Positions 45,477-53,989 are shown, counted from the stretch's first letter. The stretch: 64,000 bases of DNA from Bacillus massiliigorillae (GCF_000380245.2 NZ_HG428741.1:2673665-2737664); one strand, 5' to 3'. Translations and numbers: made by a program. The notes: generated by a model from the sequence alone, not told the origin.

Positions 45477-45979
45477 ATGTCATATCATAACTCACTTGGC
45501 ATAATAAAAGTATTGTCTATAAGAATAGTTAAAGCTGTATCACGTTATACCAACTAATTCTACATTTACTGCACCGTTCGTCTTACTACTATTCTCTATG
45601 ACATTAATATCTTGATCATTAATTGCAGGCTTCCTTCCCTATTCGTTCGTTTCCACGAATGACTCCTCTTTCAAAAGTGGAAGGCTCACTCTTATTAAAA
45701 GGAACTTTCACCGTATCCTTTTTAACTTCTCTTCATTATCCAACTTTTCAATTTAGCTGCGAACTGTTTCTGTTACAGCTAAATCAGACACTTTTACTTT
45801 CACTACAACATCTAGGATTTCAAGAATTCTTCTTTACCATTCTTCACCAATATCAGACATCTACACACACTCTTTAGCTACTATTCTTTGCATGATTTCT
45901 TTGATACTGCCTTTAAGGCTACTATAGTTCTATAATGTTTCTGTCTAGAAAGTATAAAACACCCCCTATACTATCAAAC

Positions 45980-46108
45980 AAACCCTATAATAAGAAAACC
46001 GTCACCGGGCCCTTTTTATTATAGGGTTTACTTCTTCTCCTTACTTCTAATCAAAAAGGACCCTGCTCGGTCGTAGGCCGAGCAAGGCAGGTGTAAAAGT
46101 TAGACACC
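45980..46108 (-). ncRNA. Hairpin-rich structured element of unknown function
   Basis: Four stems can be traced: AAACCCTATAATAA (45980-45993) with 46016-46029, exact; GGGCCCTTTTT (46007-46017) with AAAAAGGACCC (46053-46063), competing with the first; CCCTGCTCGG (46061-46070) with CCGAGCAAGG (46078-46087); and GGTGT/ACACC (46090-46108). In the second and third the plus-strand mismatches become G-U pairs on the minus strand, so a minus-strand RNA is likely. It matches no riboswitch class I know and might be a dispersed repeat. Confidence 0.4.
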
Positions 46109-46147
46109 ACTCAAAATTATGTACACTCTTATTCTTTTTTTAAAAAA

Positions 46148-46175
46148 CGAGTGAATATGTTAGCTCATTCACTCG
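46148..46175 (-). terminator. Rho-independent terminator after phnW
   Basis: CGAGTGAAT (46148-46156) pairs exactly with ATTCACTCG (46167-46175), followed on the minus strand by TTTTTTAAAAAAAG. Confidence 0.85.
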
Positions 46176-46199
46176 CTCTTCTTCATAAATCTATTATCA

Positions 46200-47324
46200 T
46201 TAGCACTCACACACTACTTGCGTACATTCTTTAATTGCTTTCACTAAACTTTCAATATCCTCTTTATTAACCTCACCAATATTTCCAATACGGAATGTAT
46301 CAAAGTTGGTAACTTTTCCAGGATAAATCACATATCCCTTTTCTTTTAATGATTGATATAACTCTCGGAAAGAAAAGTTTCCTTCCTTCAGGTAATGAAA
46401 TGATGTAATAATTGGTGACTGTAAATCAGCTTCTAAAAGTGTTTCATAGCCTAACTCTCTCATTCCTTCAACTAGTTTACGTTGACTATTGCTAAAACGC
46501 TCATATCTTTGCAATACTCCACCCTCTGCTTCAAGTTCTAGCAGTGCTTGATAGAAAGCTCGTACTGTATGTGTAGGAGAAGTAAATCGCCATTTACCAT
46601 TATGCTTCTCCATCGTTTCCCATTGATCGTATAAATCAAGAGATAATGAACGAGCGTATCCTTTACATTGCTTCAACTCATCGATTTTGGCGATAACAAA
46701 ACCAAAGCCTGGTACCCCTTGAATACACTTATTAGCGCTACTAATTAAATAATCAATACCAATAGCTTCCACATCAATCGGGATGCCACCAAAGCTACTC
46801 ATCGCATCTACAATGTAAGTCTTTTCATATTTATTCACGATTTCTCCAATCGCTTCGATTGGATTCAACATACCTGTTGTGGTTTCACAATGAACAACTG
46901 CTACATGCGTAATATGTAAATCTTCTTGTAGCACCTTCTCTAACTCAGTTAAGTTCGGTTGCGATGTCTCACCACTATCAATAACCGTTACATCAATATG
47001 TAGCATTTGTGCAATTTGAGCAATCCGAGCACCATATACTCCATTAACTAAAACAACTAGTTTACCCTCTTTTGGTATTACACTACCTATAACTGATTCT
47101 ACTGTAAATGTGCCGCTACCTTGCATTAAAACAGCTGAATATTGATTACTAGTTGAAGTTGCTAGCTGAACGAGCTTGCTTCTAATATCTTGAACAAGAT
47201 TATTATAATCAACATCCCAAGTACACCAATCTTTCATCATCACTTGTTTCACAGAACTCGATGTTGATAGAGGTCCTGGTGTTAATAATAAATACGGATT
47301 ATTTTCATCTCTACGTCTAGTCAT
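46200..47324 (-). CDS. phnW: 2-aminoethylphosphonate--pyruvate transaminase
   Basis: 374 residues. It converts 2-aminoethylphosphonate and pyruvate to phosphonoacetaldehyde and alanine. Visible features: 'LLLTPGPLSTSSSVKQVMMKDWCTWDVDY' at the N-terminus (a very characteristic PhnW start), 'MQGSGTFTVESVIGS', 'HCETTTGMLNPI', 'VDAMSSFGGIPID' and the PLP lysine K199 in SSANKCIQGVPGF. GAGGGG precedes the ATG. It lies 23 bp after phnX on the same strand, forming a two-gene phosphonatase pathway. Confidence 0.95.
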   Translation of the reverse strand: MTRRRDENNPYLLLTPGPLSTSSSVKQVMMKDWCTWDVDYNNLVQDIRSKLVQLATSTSNQYSAVLMQGSGTFTVESVIGSVIPKEGKLVVLVNGVYGARIAQIAQMLHIDVTVIDSGETSQPNLTELEKVLQEDLHITHVAVVHCETTTGMLNPIEAIGEIVNKYEKTYIVDAMSSFGGIPIDVEAIGIDYLISSANKCIQGVPGFGFVIAKIDELKQCKGYARSLSLDLYDQWETMEKHNGKWRFTSPTHTVRAFYQALLELEAEGGVLQRYERFSNSQRKLVEGMRELGYETLLEADLQSPIITSFHYLKEGNFSFRELYQSLKEKGYVIYPGKVTNFDTFRIGNIGEVNKEDIESLVKAIKECTQVVCEC

Positions 47325-47347
47325 TTTATTGTACCCCTCTTTAATAA

Positions 47348-48163
47348 TTAGTTAGTTGATTGTGTTAAACGCTGATTAATAATTGGAATAATATCTATTA
47401 AATTACTGATTTCATCTATTACATAGTGCGCTCCAGCATCTTTGAAACGTTTTGATACGATTTCCATTTTTTCTTGAAGTACATCATTAGGACAAGCATT
47501 CACTTCTTCTTCTGTCATTCCTAATTCATTACTCCCTTTAATTACACCAATCGTCCATACCCCAGCATTAACCCCTTCTTCAATGTCACTGATTGTATCC
47601 CCTACTTTAACGATTGTACGTAAAGGATATATTCCTAGATTCATGGCATTTTTATAGATCATCCATGGATAAGGTCGACCAGCTGGCACTTCATTAGGTG
47701 TTACTAATGAATCAGGTGTATACCCTTGCTTTTCCGCTTCCTTTGTAACGATCTCCATCATTTCTGCTGTATATCCTGTCGTTGAACCTATTGCTATATT
47801 TAATGCTTTCAACTCTTCTATTAAAGGTAAGAGACCTGGAACTAGCTTGCAGTATTGAGGTAGAGTAGCAAATAGCATCGGCTCAAACTGACTATATAGT
47901 TCATCGACATCATTTTTATCAGGAAACTTACCAAACTTCTCTTTCCATACGTTTGCAATTCGCTCCATCTGACACATTTCATTTATATGGGACCATTTTG
48001 CCGTTCCCATTGGTTTCCTCGCTTCTTCATGCGTTACTTCAATTCCCTTTTGCTTAAAAATTTCGATAAATACGTGTAGAGGAGAAAAACATCCATAGTC
48101 TACCGTAGTTCCAGCCCAGTCAAAAATAATTGCTTGTACATTGTTTGTTGAGCAATTTTGCAT
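47348..48163 (-). CDS. phnX: Phosphonoacetaldehyde hydrolase (phosphonatase)
   Basis: 271 residues of the HAD superfamily. It splits the C-P bond of phosphonoacetaldehyde, giving acetaldehyde and phosphate. The nucleophile is D15 in FDWAGTTVDYG (DxA instead of the usual DxD, as in phosphonatases). The Schiff-base lysine K56 is in PMGTAKWSHI. 'GSTTGYTAEMM' and 'VKVGDTISDIEEG' complete the HAD motifs. AGGAGG precedes the ATG. No dedicated AEP transporter or LysR/GntR regulator is beside it. Confidence 0.95.
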   Translation of the reverse strand: MQNCSTNNVQAIIFDWAGTTVDYGCFSPLHVFIEIFKQKGIEVTHEEARKPMGTAKWSHINEMCQMERIANVWKEKFGKFPDKNDVDELYSQFEPMLFATLPQYCKLVPGLLPLIEELKALNIAIGSTTGYTAEMMEIVTKEAEKQGYTPDSLVTPNEVPAGRPYPWMIYKNAMNLGIYPLRTIVKVGDTISDIEEGVNAGVWTIGVIKGSNELGMTEEEVNACPNDVLQEKMEIVSKRFKDAGAHYVIDEISNLIDIIPIINQRLTQSTN

Positions 48164-48319
48164 TATCTTTATGCCTCCTACTAACTGTTATTATGTTTTT
48201 TCTTTATTCACTTAATTACAAACTTATTTTAACATAATTACTTTGTTTTAATATGTTTTTACTTTGTTCTTTTTGTTTATTTTATTGTTTTAATGTTATT
48301 TTTTTGTTAAGAAACCACA

Positions 48320-48354
48320 AAAAATCAGCTGTAGTAAGCTAACAGCTGATTTTT
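48320..48354 (-). terminator. Rho-independent terminator after ktrB/D
   Basis: AAAAATCAGCTGT (48320-48332) pairs exactly with ACAGCTGATTTTT (48342-48354). It separates the potassium channel gene from phnX on the minus strand. Confidence 0.88.
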
Positions 48355-48373
48355 CAATTCATATATTTTGATA

Positions 48374-49726
48374 TTACCCAATAATAATACGCTCTTCTGG
48401 ATAACGATATTTCACCTGCTTTTCTTTTCCACCAATCATAAAGATAAATGTAACAATACCTACTCGTCCAATGAACATACATACAATCAAAACAAACTTA
48501 CCGAATGTAGATAGATCTGGTGTAATCCCCATCGAAAGCCCTGTCGTTCCGAATGCTGAACACACTTCAAATAGTATCTCTGTTAATGTAAAAGACTCTG
48601 TAATTGATAATGTAAATACAGCACCTACACAAATCGAGAAACCTGTTAACGACACAACAATAGCCTTACGAATATCTATTTCACTAATCTCTCTTTTAAA
48701 GACTTTTATACGTTTATTCCCACGGGCAAAATGGTACAAGAACAAGACATTTAGGGCTAATGTAGTCGTTCGAATACCACCACCAACTGAGCTTGGCGAT
48801 GCACCAATAAACATTAAACCACTTAATAAAAGCAACGTCGGTTCTGAGAACTGACTAACATCCATAGTAGACAATCCACCACTTCGAGTCGAGACTGACT
48901 GAAAGAAAGCATAAAAAAAGCTTTCATGCCAACTTTTCCCCTGAAAAAAATGATTAAATTCTAGTAGGATAATCATAAAAGTTCCAAATATAATCAAAGC
49001 GAAGAATGTTACAGAAGTTAACTTTGCAAACAATGTAAATTGAAACTTAGCCGAGCTTTTATTAAAAAGAAAATTCTTTACTTCGACTAAAACAGGAAAA
49101 CCAATAGCACCTAATATAATTAAGATTATATTAATAAATTGCACGAAATAATCATTAGCATACGGTATTAACGATGCCCCAGTTATATCAAAGCCACCAT
49201 TTGTTGTCGCACTTACTGACATAAATGCTCCATGAAACAGTGCTTCAAAAGGATTGGAATAAAACTTTAATAAGTATACACCGAGAACAAGAGCGCCTAT
49301 GACTTCAATTATAATAATCAGATATAACACTTGTCGTAATAATTGTACAAGTCCTGACAGAGAATAAAGGTTTTGGTCGGTCATAATGAGACGTCTTTCC
49401 TTAAAGCCTATCTTCTTTTTAAAAAGAAGCCACATAAATGTTCCGAGAGTCATAATACCAATTCCGCCAAACTGTAATACAAACATTAAAATAAAATCAC
49501 CAGTTACACTAAATGTTTGCGAAATATCAATTGTAGTAAGCCCTGTTACACTAACAGCACTTGCCGCCACAAACAATGCATCAACAACTGATAATTCAAC
49601 ACCAGGCTTTAAAGCAACAGGTAATTTCAACAAAATTGTAGAAACCGTTACAGCGAGGAAATAATAAACAACAATTAGTTGTGCAGGGGTTAACTTGTTT
49701 AATAGATCCTTATTCAATTTCTGCAT
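48374..49726 (-). CDS. ktrD: Ktr potassium uptake channel subunit (KtrB/KtrD)
   Basis: 450 residues from the ATG at 49726, preceded by AAAGGA; a frame nine codons longer lacks a site. It is an integral membrane protein of the SKT superfamily with four M1-P-M2 repeats. Pore loops are seen at 'AASAVSVTGLTTID', 'MSVSATTNGGFD', 'QSVSTRSGGLSTMD' and 'CSAFGTTGLSMG'; the selectivity glycines are present. It partners with a KtrA/KtrC ring, not found in the window, as is usual for KtrD. The choice of D over B rests on length and solo location. Confidence 0.85.
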   Translation of the reverse strand: MQKLNKDLLNKLTPAQLIVVYYFLAVTVSTILLKLPVALKPGVELSVVDALFVAASAVSVTGLTTIDISQTFSVTGDFILMFVLQFGGIGIMTLGTFMWLLFKKKIGFKERRLIMTDQNLYSLSGLVQLLRQVLYLIIIIEVIGALVLGVYLLKFYSNPFEALFHGAFMSVSATTNGGFDITGASLIPYANDYFVQFINIILIILGAIGFPVLVEVKNFLFNKSSAKFQFTLFAKLTSVTFFALIIFGTFMIILLEFNHFFQGKSWHESFFYAFFQSVSTRSGGLSTMDVSQFSEPTLLLLSGLMFIGASPSSVGGGIRTTTLALNVLFLYHFARGNKRIKVFKREISEIDIRKAIVVSLTGFSICVGAVFTLSITESFTLTEILFEVCSAFGTTGLSMGITPDLSTFGKFVLIVCMFIGRVGIVTFIFMIGGKEKQVKYRYPEERIIIG

Positions 49727-49834
49727 GAATGAAATCCTTTCAACAAAATCCAATGTTTTTTAAACAACCCTCTTATTGTAGTCGGTTTCAGTAGATTTTG
49801 TCCATGCATATACAATAACTTTTAAAATTCTTCA

Positions 49835-51064
49835 TTACCTTTTAGTTGGTCTTTCCTTCATATAAAGATACGCATCTTTATGACTTCCAGTAAGAATAAG
49901 ATCTCGTATAATTTGTGATAAAATAATACTATATACTGTTCCATTCCCTCCAAACCCTCGTAGAAAGAAGCTATTTGGATAATCATTGTATATTCCAATA
50001 GTCGGTAAACCGTCATGCGTTTCGCCAAAGAAAGCACCCCAATAATAATCCGCTTTTACTTTACCCTCCAATTCTGGAAAAAGCTCACATAATTGCTTTA
50101 GCAGTTGATCTCTTTTATGAATAATCATCGAATCTCGTTTCTCTACACGTGTAGTTGTTTCATCTAATCCACCTATAATAATTCGATGATCAATCGTTTG
50201 CCTTGCATATATGTATGGCCTTGCTGTCTCCCAAATCATCATGTTCTCGTACCAATTAGCTATCTCTCTAATAGGGTTTGTTGCAATTGCATAAGAACTC
50301 ACAATAACACCATTAGGGTCCAACACTTCTTCCTGTGATTCATATCCTGTTGCATATATGACATATTCCGCTGTAATACTGCTGCCATTCTCTACATAAA
50401 GCATATTTTTATCAGCACTATGATCTTTTCGAATAATTTTGGAATGCTCATACACTCTCACACCATGATTATGAGCATAGTGAATGAGGCTTTGTGCATG
50501 CTTAAACGGATTTAACTCTGCATCACCATCAGTAATAATGGAAGCTGCTTTTGAAAAACCAAAATGTGATTGAATACGTTCTCTTGTCCAATATTCTGCT
50601 GGAAATCCATACTTTTTTAAGGTAGTAAACTCCTCTTCAAGCATAGGAACATCATTTTCAGTTGAAGCAAAATATAGACTCCGGCGACTTATAAAATCAG
50701 ATTGATTTGACAGATTCGGAACTACTTGATTCTTTAACGTTTGTAACGCTTGTACACATAATGAATAGTGTCGCACTGCCGCCTCTTCACCAAATGAATG
50801 TATTGTAGACGTTAAGGTCTTATCATTACAATATTGTAATAACCCTGTATTCGCTCTCGTACTACCACAACAAATATCTCTTTTATCAACTAATACTACT
50901 GATAAATTCGTTTCGCTTAAGAAATAAGCACAATGAGCACCCGATGAACCACTTCCAATAATTAATACATCACATTCTATATTCTCCTCTAACTTTGGGT
51001 ATACATATCCATTGAATGTATGATTCCAATACGTTTTGCCATTCGCTAAATCCACACTTCTCAC
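49835..51064 (-). CDS. FAD-dependent amine/amino acid oxidoreductase (DAO family)
   Basis: 409 residues. The FAD-binding motif CDVLIIGSGSSGAHCAYFL lies at about residue 27. 'LVDKRDICCGSTRANTGLL' is the second part of the flavin site, and 'ARPYIYARQTIDHRIIIGGLDE' and 'GAFFGETHDGLPTIGIYNDYPNSFFLRGFGGNG' match the C-terminal region of DAO enzymes such as glycine oxidase and gamma-glutamylputrescine oxidase. Substrate is unknown. It is divergent from the SASP gene. Some phosphonate clusters include such oxidases acting on N-methyl-AEP, and phnXW lie 1.7 kb away, but ktrD and a terminator separate them. Confidence 0.82.
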   Translation of the reverse strand: MRSVDLANGKTYWNHTFNGYVYPKLEENIECDVLIIGSGSSGAHCAYFLSETNLSVVLVDKRDICCGSTRANTGLLQYCNDKTLTSTIHSFGEEAAVRHYSLCVQALQTLKNQVVPNLSNQSDFISRRSLYFASTENDVPMLEEEFTTLKKYGFPAEYWTRERIQSHFGFSKAASIITDGDAELNPFKHAQSLIHYAHNHGVRVYEHSKIIRKDHSADKNMLYVENGSSITAEYVIYATGYESQEEVLDPNGVIVSSYAIATNPIREIANWYENMMIWETARPYIYARQTIDHRIIIGGLDETTTRVEKRDSMIIHKRDQLLKQLCELFPELEGKVKADYYWGAFFGETHDGLPTIGIYNDYPNSFFLRGFGGNGTVYSIILSQIIRDLILTGSHKDAYLYMKERPTKR

Positions 51065-51175
51065 CTACTTTCCCTTACTATTTCCAAACTTTCTTAAATT
51101 TAAAGCTGCTAATGTAGCAATTACTATAATTTTTCGTTACACGCATTTAAAGGAACGATTTCCATTAAAGCAGCA

Positions 51176-51204
51176 ACATATAAAACATCGAAAGAATCAT
51201 ACTA
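51176..51204 (+). promoter_or_regulatory. Candidate sigma-G promoter for the SASP gene
   Basis: ACATA (51176-51180), 17-bp spacer, CATACTA (51198-51204). The -10 fits the sigma-G consensus CATNHTA fully and the -35 fits GNATR in four of five positions. This fits forespore-specific expression. Confidence 0.55.
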
Positions 51205-51249
51205 AGCTTACAGAGGGAACTCTGTAAAACAAATAAAGGAGTGAATGGT

Positions 51250-51441
51250 ATGTCAAGCAGCAACAAATTATTAGTTCCTGGTGTTGAACAAATGTTAAAT
51301 CAATATAAATATGAAATAGCACAAGAATTTGGTGTTACTTTAGGTTCAGATACTTCATCTCGTGCTAATGGATCAGTTGGTGGAGAGATTACAAAACGTC
51401 TAGTACAACAAGCTCAATCTCAATTAAGCGGTAGTAAATAA
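51250..51441 (+). CDS. Alpha/beta-type small acid-soluble spore protein
   Basis: 63 residues from the ATG at 51250, 8 bases after AAAGGAG. 'LLVPGVEQMLNQYKYEIAQEFGV' contains the region cut by the germination protease GPR (around EIAQEFGV), and 'RANGSVGGEITKRLVQQAQSQL' is the conserved DNA-binding C-terminal half. It coats spore DNA and protects it from UV and heat, and is degraded on germination. Which paralogue (sspA to sspF type) is not clear. A strong terminator follows. Confidence 0.95.
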   Translation: MSSSNKLLVPGVEQMLNQYKYEIAQEFGVTLGSDTSSRANGSVGGEITKRLVQQAQSQLSGSK

Positions 51442-51463
51442 GACAACTTCATATTTTGGCTTC

Positions 51464-51489
51464 GAGAGGCTGTCTTTGGACAGCCTCTC
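51464..51489 (+). terminator. Rho-independent terminator after the SASP gene
   Basis: GAGAGGCTGTC (51464-51474) pairs exactly with GACAGCCTCTC (51479-51489) around a short TTTG loop. Confidence 0.88.
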
Positions 51490-51542
51490 TATTTATTCTA
51501 ACCAAAAATGATTATTTACATTTTTGGAATTATAAGGTATTG

Positions 51543-51563
51543 TTTAATTGAACAATGGTTAAT
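51543..51563. promoter_or_regulatory. Probable TetR operator 1
   Basis: An imperfect inverted repeat with core TTGAACAATGGTTAA, 23 bp before the tetR start. It matches operator 2 at 52178 in 18 of 21 positions. Confidence 0.68.
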
Positions 51564-51585
51564 TAATTAGAAAGGATGTTGCTTT

Positions 51586-52155
51586 ATTACTGCTAGAAAA
51601 GCTGTAGACAACGAACTAACAAAAGATACAATAATGAAAGCTGCTAGAACACTTTTTCAAGAACAAGGCTATCGAAAAGTGTCCATGCGCCAAATAGCAA
51701 ACGTCCTAGGATATAGTCATGGCTCAATCTATTATCATTTTAAGAATAAAGCTGAATTATTCTACGCATTGGTTGACCAAGATTTTGCAATGCTTGATGG
51801 ATTTCTAAAAGAAGCGATGAATCAATCTTATGAGACATCTTATGAGCAATTACAAACCGTTTGCATGTGCTTTATCCATTTTTCCTTTACGTATAAAAGT
51901 CATTATGAAATGATGTTTCTAATTCAAGAAGTTGAGCTGGAAGGAATAAAAAATGCTGCCAATGAAAGCTATAATCATTTTGCCAAAGCTGTTTGGGAAC
52001 TTTCCCCGAAGCATGCTAATGTTCATTCGGTATTTTCCTTATTTCTTTCATTACAGGGATTTATTACACACTATTTAAAGTCAGATGTAACATACAATGA
52101 TATTGAAACTTTTGCAAAGGCTCACGTGGCTTTTATTACGAGAGGTTTAGTTTAG
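51586..52155 (+). CDS. TetR/AcrR family transcriptional regulator
   Basis: The helix-turn-helix is intact ('RTLFQEQGYRKVSMRQIANVLGYSHGSIYYHFKNKAELFYAL'). The C-terminal ligand domain fills the remaining about 125 residues. The start is odd. The first ATG in frame (51634) leaves only 3-4 residues before helix 1, while an ATT at 51586, placed 9 bases after AAAGGA, would add MTARKAVDNELTKDTI-type sequence as in normal TetR proteins. I therefore take the ATT (or a sequence error or mutation of ATG) as the true start. It probably represses itself and the downstream NAD(P)-binding gene through the two matching operators. Confidence 0.82.
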   Translation: MTARKAVDNELTKDTIMKAARTLFQEQGYRKVSMRQIANVLGYSHGSIYYHFKNKAELFYALVDQDFAMLDGFLKEAMNQSYETSYEQLQTVCMCFIHFSFTYKSHYEMMFLIQEVELEGIKNAANESYNHFAKAVWELSPKHANVHSVFSLFLSLQGFITHYLKSDVTYNDIETFAKAHVAFITRGLV

Positions 52156-52177
52156 TTTAGTTTAATTTTTTTCACCG

Positions 52178-52198
52178 TTTAATTGACCATCGGTTAAT
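52178..52198. promoter_or_regulatory. Probable TetR operator 2
   Basis: Core TTGACCATCGGTTAA, with half-sites TTGACC and GGTTAA matching in five of six. It lies 19 bp before the ATG of the NAD(P)-binding gene, between the tetR stop and the ribosome site. Confidence 0.7.
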
Positions 52199-52216
52199 AA
52201 TGAGGAGAGATGAATA

Positions 52217-53152
52217 ATGAAAGCTGTTGTTTTAGGTGCAAGTGGTGGAATGGGTTATGCTCTTGTAGAAGAATTGAGAGCACGAAAAATCAAAACGGTA
52301 GCTGCAGCCCGTAATCTTGAAAAACTACAAGCATACTTTCCATCGCAAGATATAATAAAAGCAAGTATAGATGTTTTTGACTTAGCTTCTTTAATACAAG
52401 AAACAAAAGATTGCACACATTTCTTTTTAACAGTAAATATTTCCTATTCTAAATGGGAAAAAGATCTTCCAATCATTTTTGGAAATGTTATTACTGCCGC
52501 TACAAAAAATAATGCGAAAATCATTCTTGTTGATAATATTTACGCGTATGGAGAAAGCAATAATAATATAGTATCCGAAGAGACACTTATGCAACCTCAC
52601 ACGAAAAAAGGGAAAATTAGACTTCAACTCGCAAACATGTTACATCTTTCTAATGTTCCTTACATCATCGCTCACTTTCCTGACTTCTATGGTCCAAATG
52701 CTATTAGTACGCTTCTTCATTATACTTTCGATCTGATAATTCAAAATAAAATGGCTAGATACCTTGGCGACCAAAAGATTGCCAGAGAATTCATTTATAC
52801 TCCAGATGGTGCAAAAGCACTTTTAGAAATAGCTATAAATGAAGACAACTATAATCAGCATTGGAATATACCTGGTGCTGGCACCATTACAGGAGAAGAA
52901 ATCATAGCAATCGCTAAATCACAAACGAACTATTCAAAAAAAGTAGGAACCGTAAATAAAAATATGCTAAGATTCATCGGATTATTTGATGCGCAACTAA
53001 AAGAAGCTGTTGAGCTTTACTATTTATTCGAAAGACCTGTCGTTTTAGATGGAAAAAAGTATGAAGAAAATATCGGTAAGCTTCCAGCTACCCCTTACTC
53101 TCAAGGAATTACTGAGACATTATCCTTTATGAAACGCTCCATACATTCTTAA
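52217..53152 (+). CDS. NAD(P)-binding epimerase/dehydratase-like protein
   Basis: 311 residues of the extended or atypical SDR type. 'MKAVVLGASGGMGYALVEELRAR' is the Rossmann nucleotide-binding motif, 'ILVDNIYAYGES' holds a YxYG-type sequence, and 'HFPDFYGPNAIS' is the substrate loop. The usual YxxxK is not clear, so catalysis may be altered, as in NmrA-like redox sensors. AGGAGAG precedes the ATG. It is 61 bp after tetR, and operator 2 lies between them. Substrate unknown. Confidence 0.78.
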   Translation: MKAVVLGASGGMGYALVEELRARKIKTVAAARNLEKLQAYFPSQDIIKASIDVFDLASLIQETKDCTHFFLTVNISYSKWEKDLPIIFGNVITAATKNNAKIILVDNIYAYGESNNNIVSEETLMQPHTKKGKIRLQLANMLHLSNVPYIIAHFPDFYGPNAISTLLHYTFDLIIQNKMARYLGDQKIAREFIYTPDGAKALLEIAINEDNYNQHWNIPGAGTITGEEIIAIAKSQTNYSKKVGTVNKNMLRFIGLFDAQLKEAVELYYLFERPVVLDGKKYEENIGKLPATPYSQGITETLSFMKRSIHS

Positions 53153-53163
53153 AAACAAAAGTA

Positions 53164-53202
53164 AAAAAGCCTCTGTTGAATTTGTTTCAACAGAGGCTTT
53201 TT
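53164..53202. terminator. Bidirectional terminator
   Basis: AAAAAGCCTCTGTTGAA pairs exactly with TTCAACAGAGGCTTTTT. It lies between the convergent NAD(P)-binding and TerC genes. Confidence 0.9.
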
Positions 53203-53212
53203 CAATTATTAG

Positions 53213-53989
53213 TTATGAGATACCTTTTTGTTCCTGATTTGTCTTCTTCTCTCGTGAAGTGAAAAATCCAATTGCGACAATTCCTAATAAAACTGCCCAG
53301 AATGTAACCTTCCACCCAAATGACTCAGGGAAATGATGAGGTAGAACGCCTACTGATGGATGAGCTAAAGCAATTACAGCTAACTTCACCCCTACCCAAC
53401 CTACGATATAGAAAGCTGCTGTTTCTAGGCTTGGTCGTTTTTGTAAAATATCTACAAACAAGTGTGCCGCAAATCGCATAATTACGACTCCGATAAATCC
53501 GCCTAAGAACATCACGATGAATTGACCACCATCAATGTCACCTACAGTGAACCAACCTGTCGCTGGAAGTGTTTTAGCAAGTACAATCGCTGCTAACATC
53601 GAATCAATCGCAAATGCAATATCTGCAAGTTCTACTTTTACTACAGTCATCCAGAAACCTGAACCTTTACCTTGCTTCTGTGGTTCATACAATTCATCTT
53701 TATGCGCATATTTCTTATAAATATGATGAGCTGCTATAAATAATAAGTAAGCTGCACCGATTGCTTGAACCTGCCATATATTAACTAGATATGAGATTAA
53801 GAACAAACTTCCGATTCGAAATACAAACGCTCCTAAAAGTCCATAAAATAATGCTTTTCTTCTTTCTTCAGGTGGTAAATGCTTTACCATTACCGCTAGT
53901 ACAACAGCGTTATCGGCGGCTAATAAACCTTCAAGTCCGATTAAAACAAGAAGAACCCAGCCATACTCTAATAAAATCGTTGCTTCCAT
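53213..53989 (-). CDS. TerC family membrane protein, Mn riboswitch-controlled
   Basis: 258 residues with about seven membrane helices. 'LLVLIGLEGLLAADNAVVLAVMVKHLPPEERRKALFYGLLGAFVFR' and 'VKVELADIAFAIDSMLAA' carry the acidic metal-site residues of the TerC family (YkoY, YceF, Alx). TerC proteins are tied to manganese export or metalation of secreted proteins. The yybP-ykoY riboswitch directly upstream strongly supports a manganese role. GGAGG precedes the ATG. Confidence 0.9.
   Translation of the reverse strand: MEATILLEYGWVLLVLIGLEGLLAADNAVVLAVMVKHLPPEERRKALFYGLLGAFVFRIGSLFLISYLVNIWQVQAIGAAYLLFIAAHHIYKKYAHKDELYEPQKQGKGSGFWMTVVKVELADIAFAIDSMLAAIVLAKTLPATGWFTVGDIDGGQFIVMFLGGFIGVVIMRFAAHLFVDILQKRPSLETAAFYIVGWVGVKLAVIALAHPSVGVLPHHFPESFGWKVTFWAVLLGIVAIGFFTSREKKTNQEQKGIS

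Larger units (their letters stand above)
45408..46199. other. Gene-poor 0.8-kb tract with possible gene remains
   Basis: It contains the MFS terminator, the hairpin-rich element (both listed) and the phnW terminator. Between about 45480 and 45950 no frame is convincing. Reading the minus strand in pieces gives 'LEILDVVVKVKVSDLAVTETVRS' and 'DTVKVPFNKSEPSTFERGVIRGNERIGK', separated by stops and frame changes, as in a decayed gene for a beta-strand-rich surface protein. This is weak evidence. Confidence 0.3.

Noticed and set aside
45623..45877. 84-codon plus-strand frame
   Set aside because: There is no ribosome site, the composition is Leu/Phe/Ser-rich as in antisense frames, and the minus strand looks more protein-like.
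48180..48310. Long T-rich tract upstream of phnX
   Set aside because: Low-complexity promoter DNA; no stable structure or frame seen.
52146..52166. Tandem TTTAG repeat after the tetR coding end
   Set aside because: Only three to four units and partly within the end of the coding sequence; probably simple low complexity.
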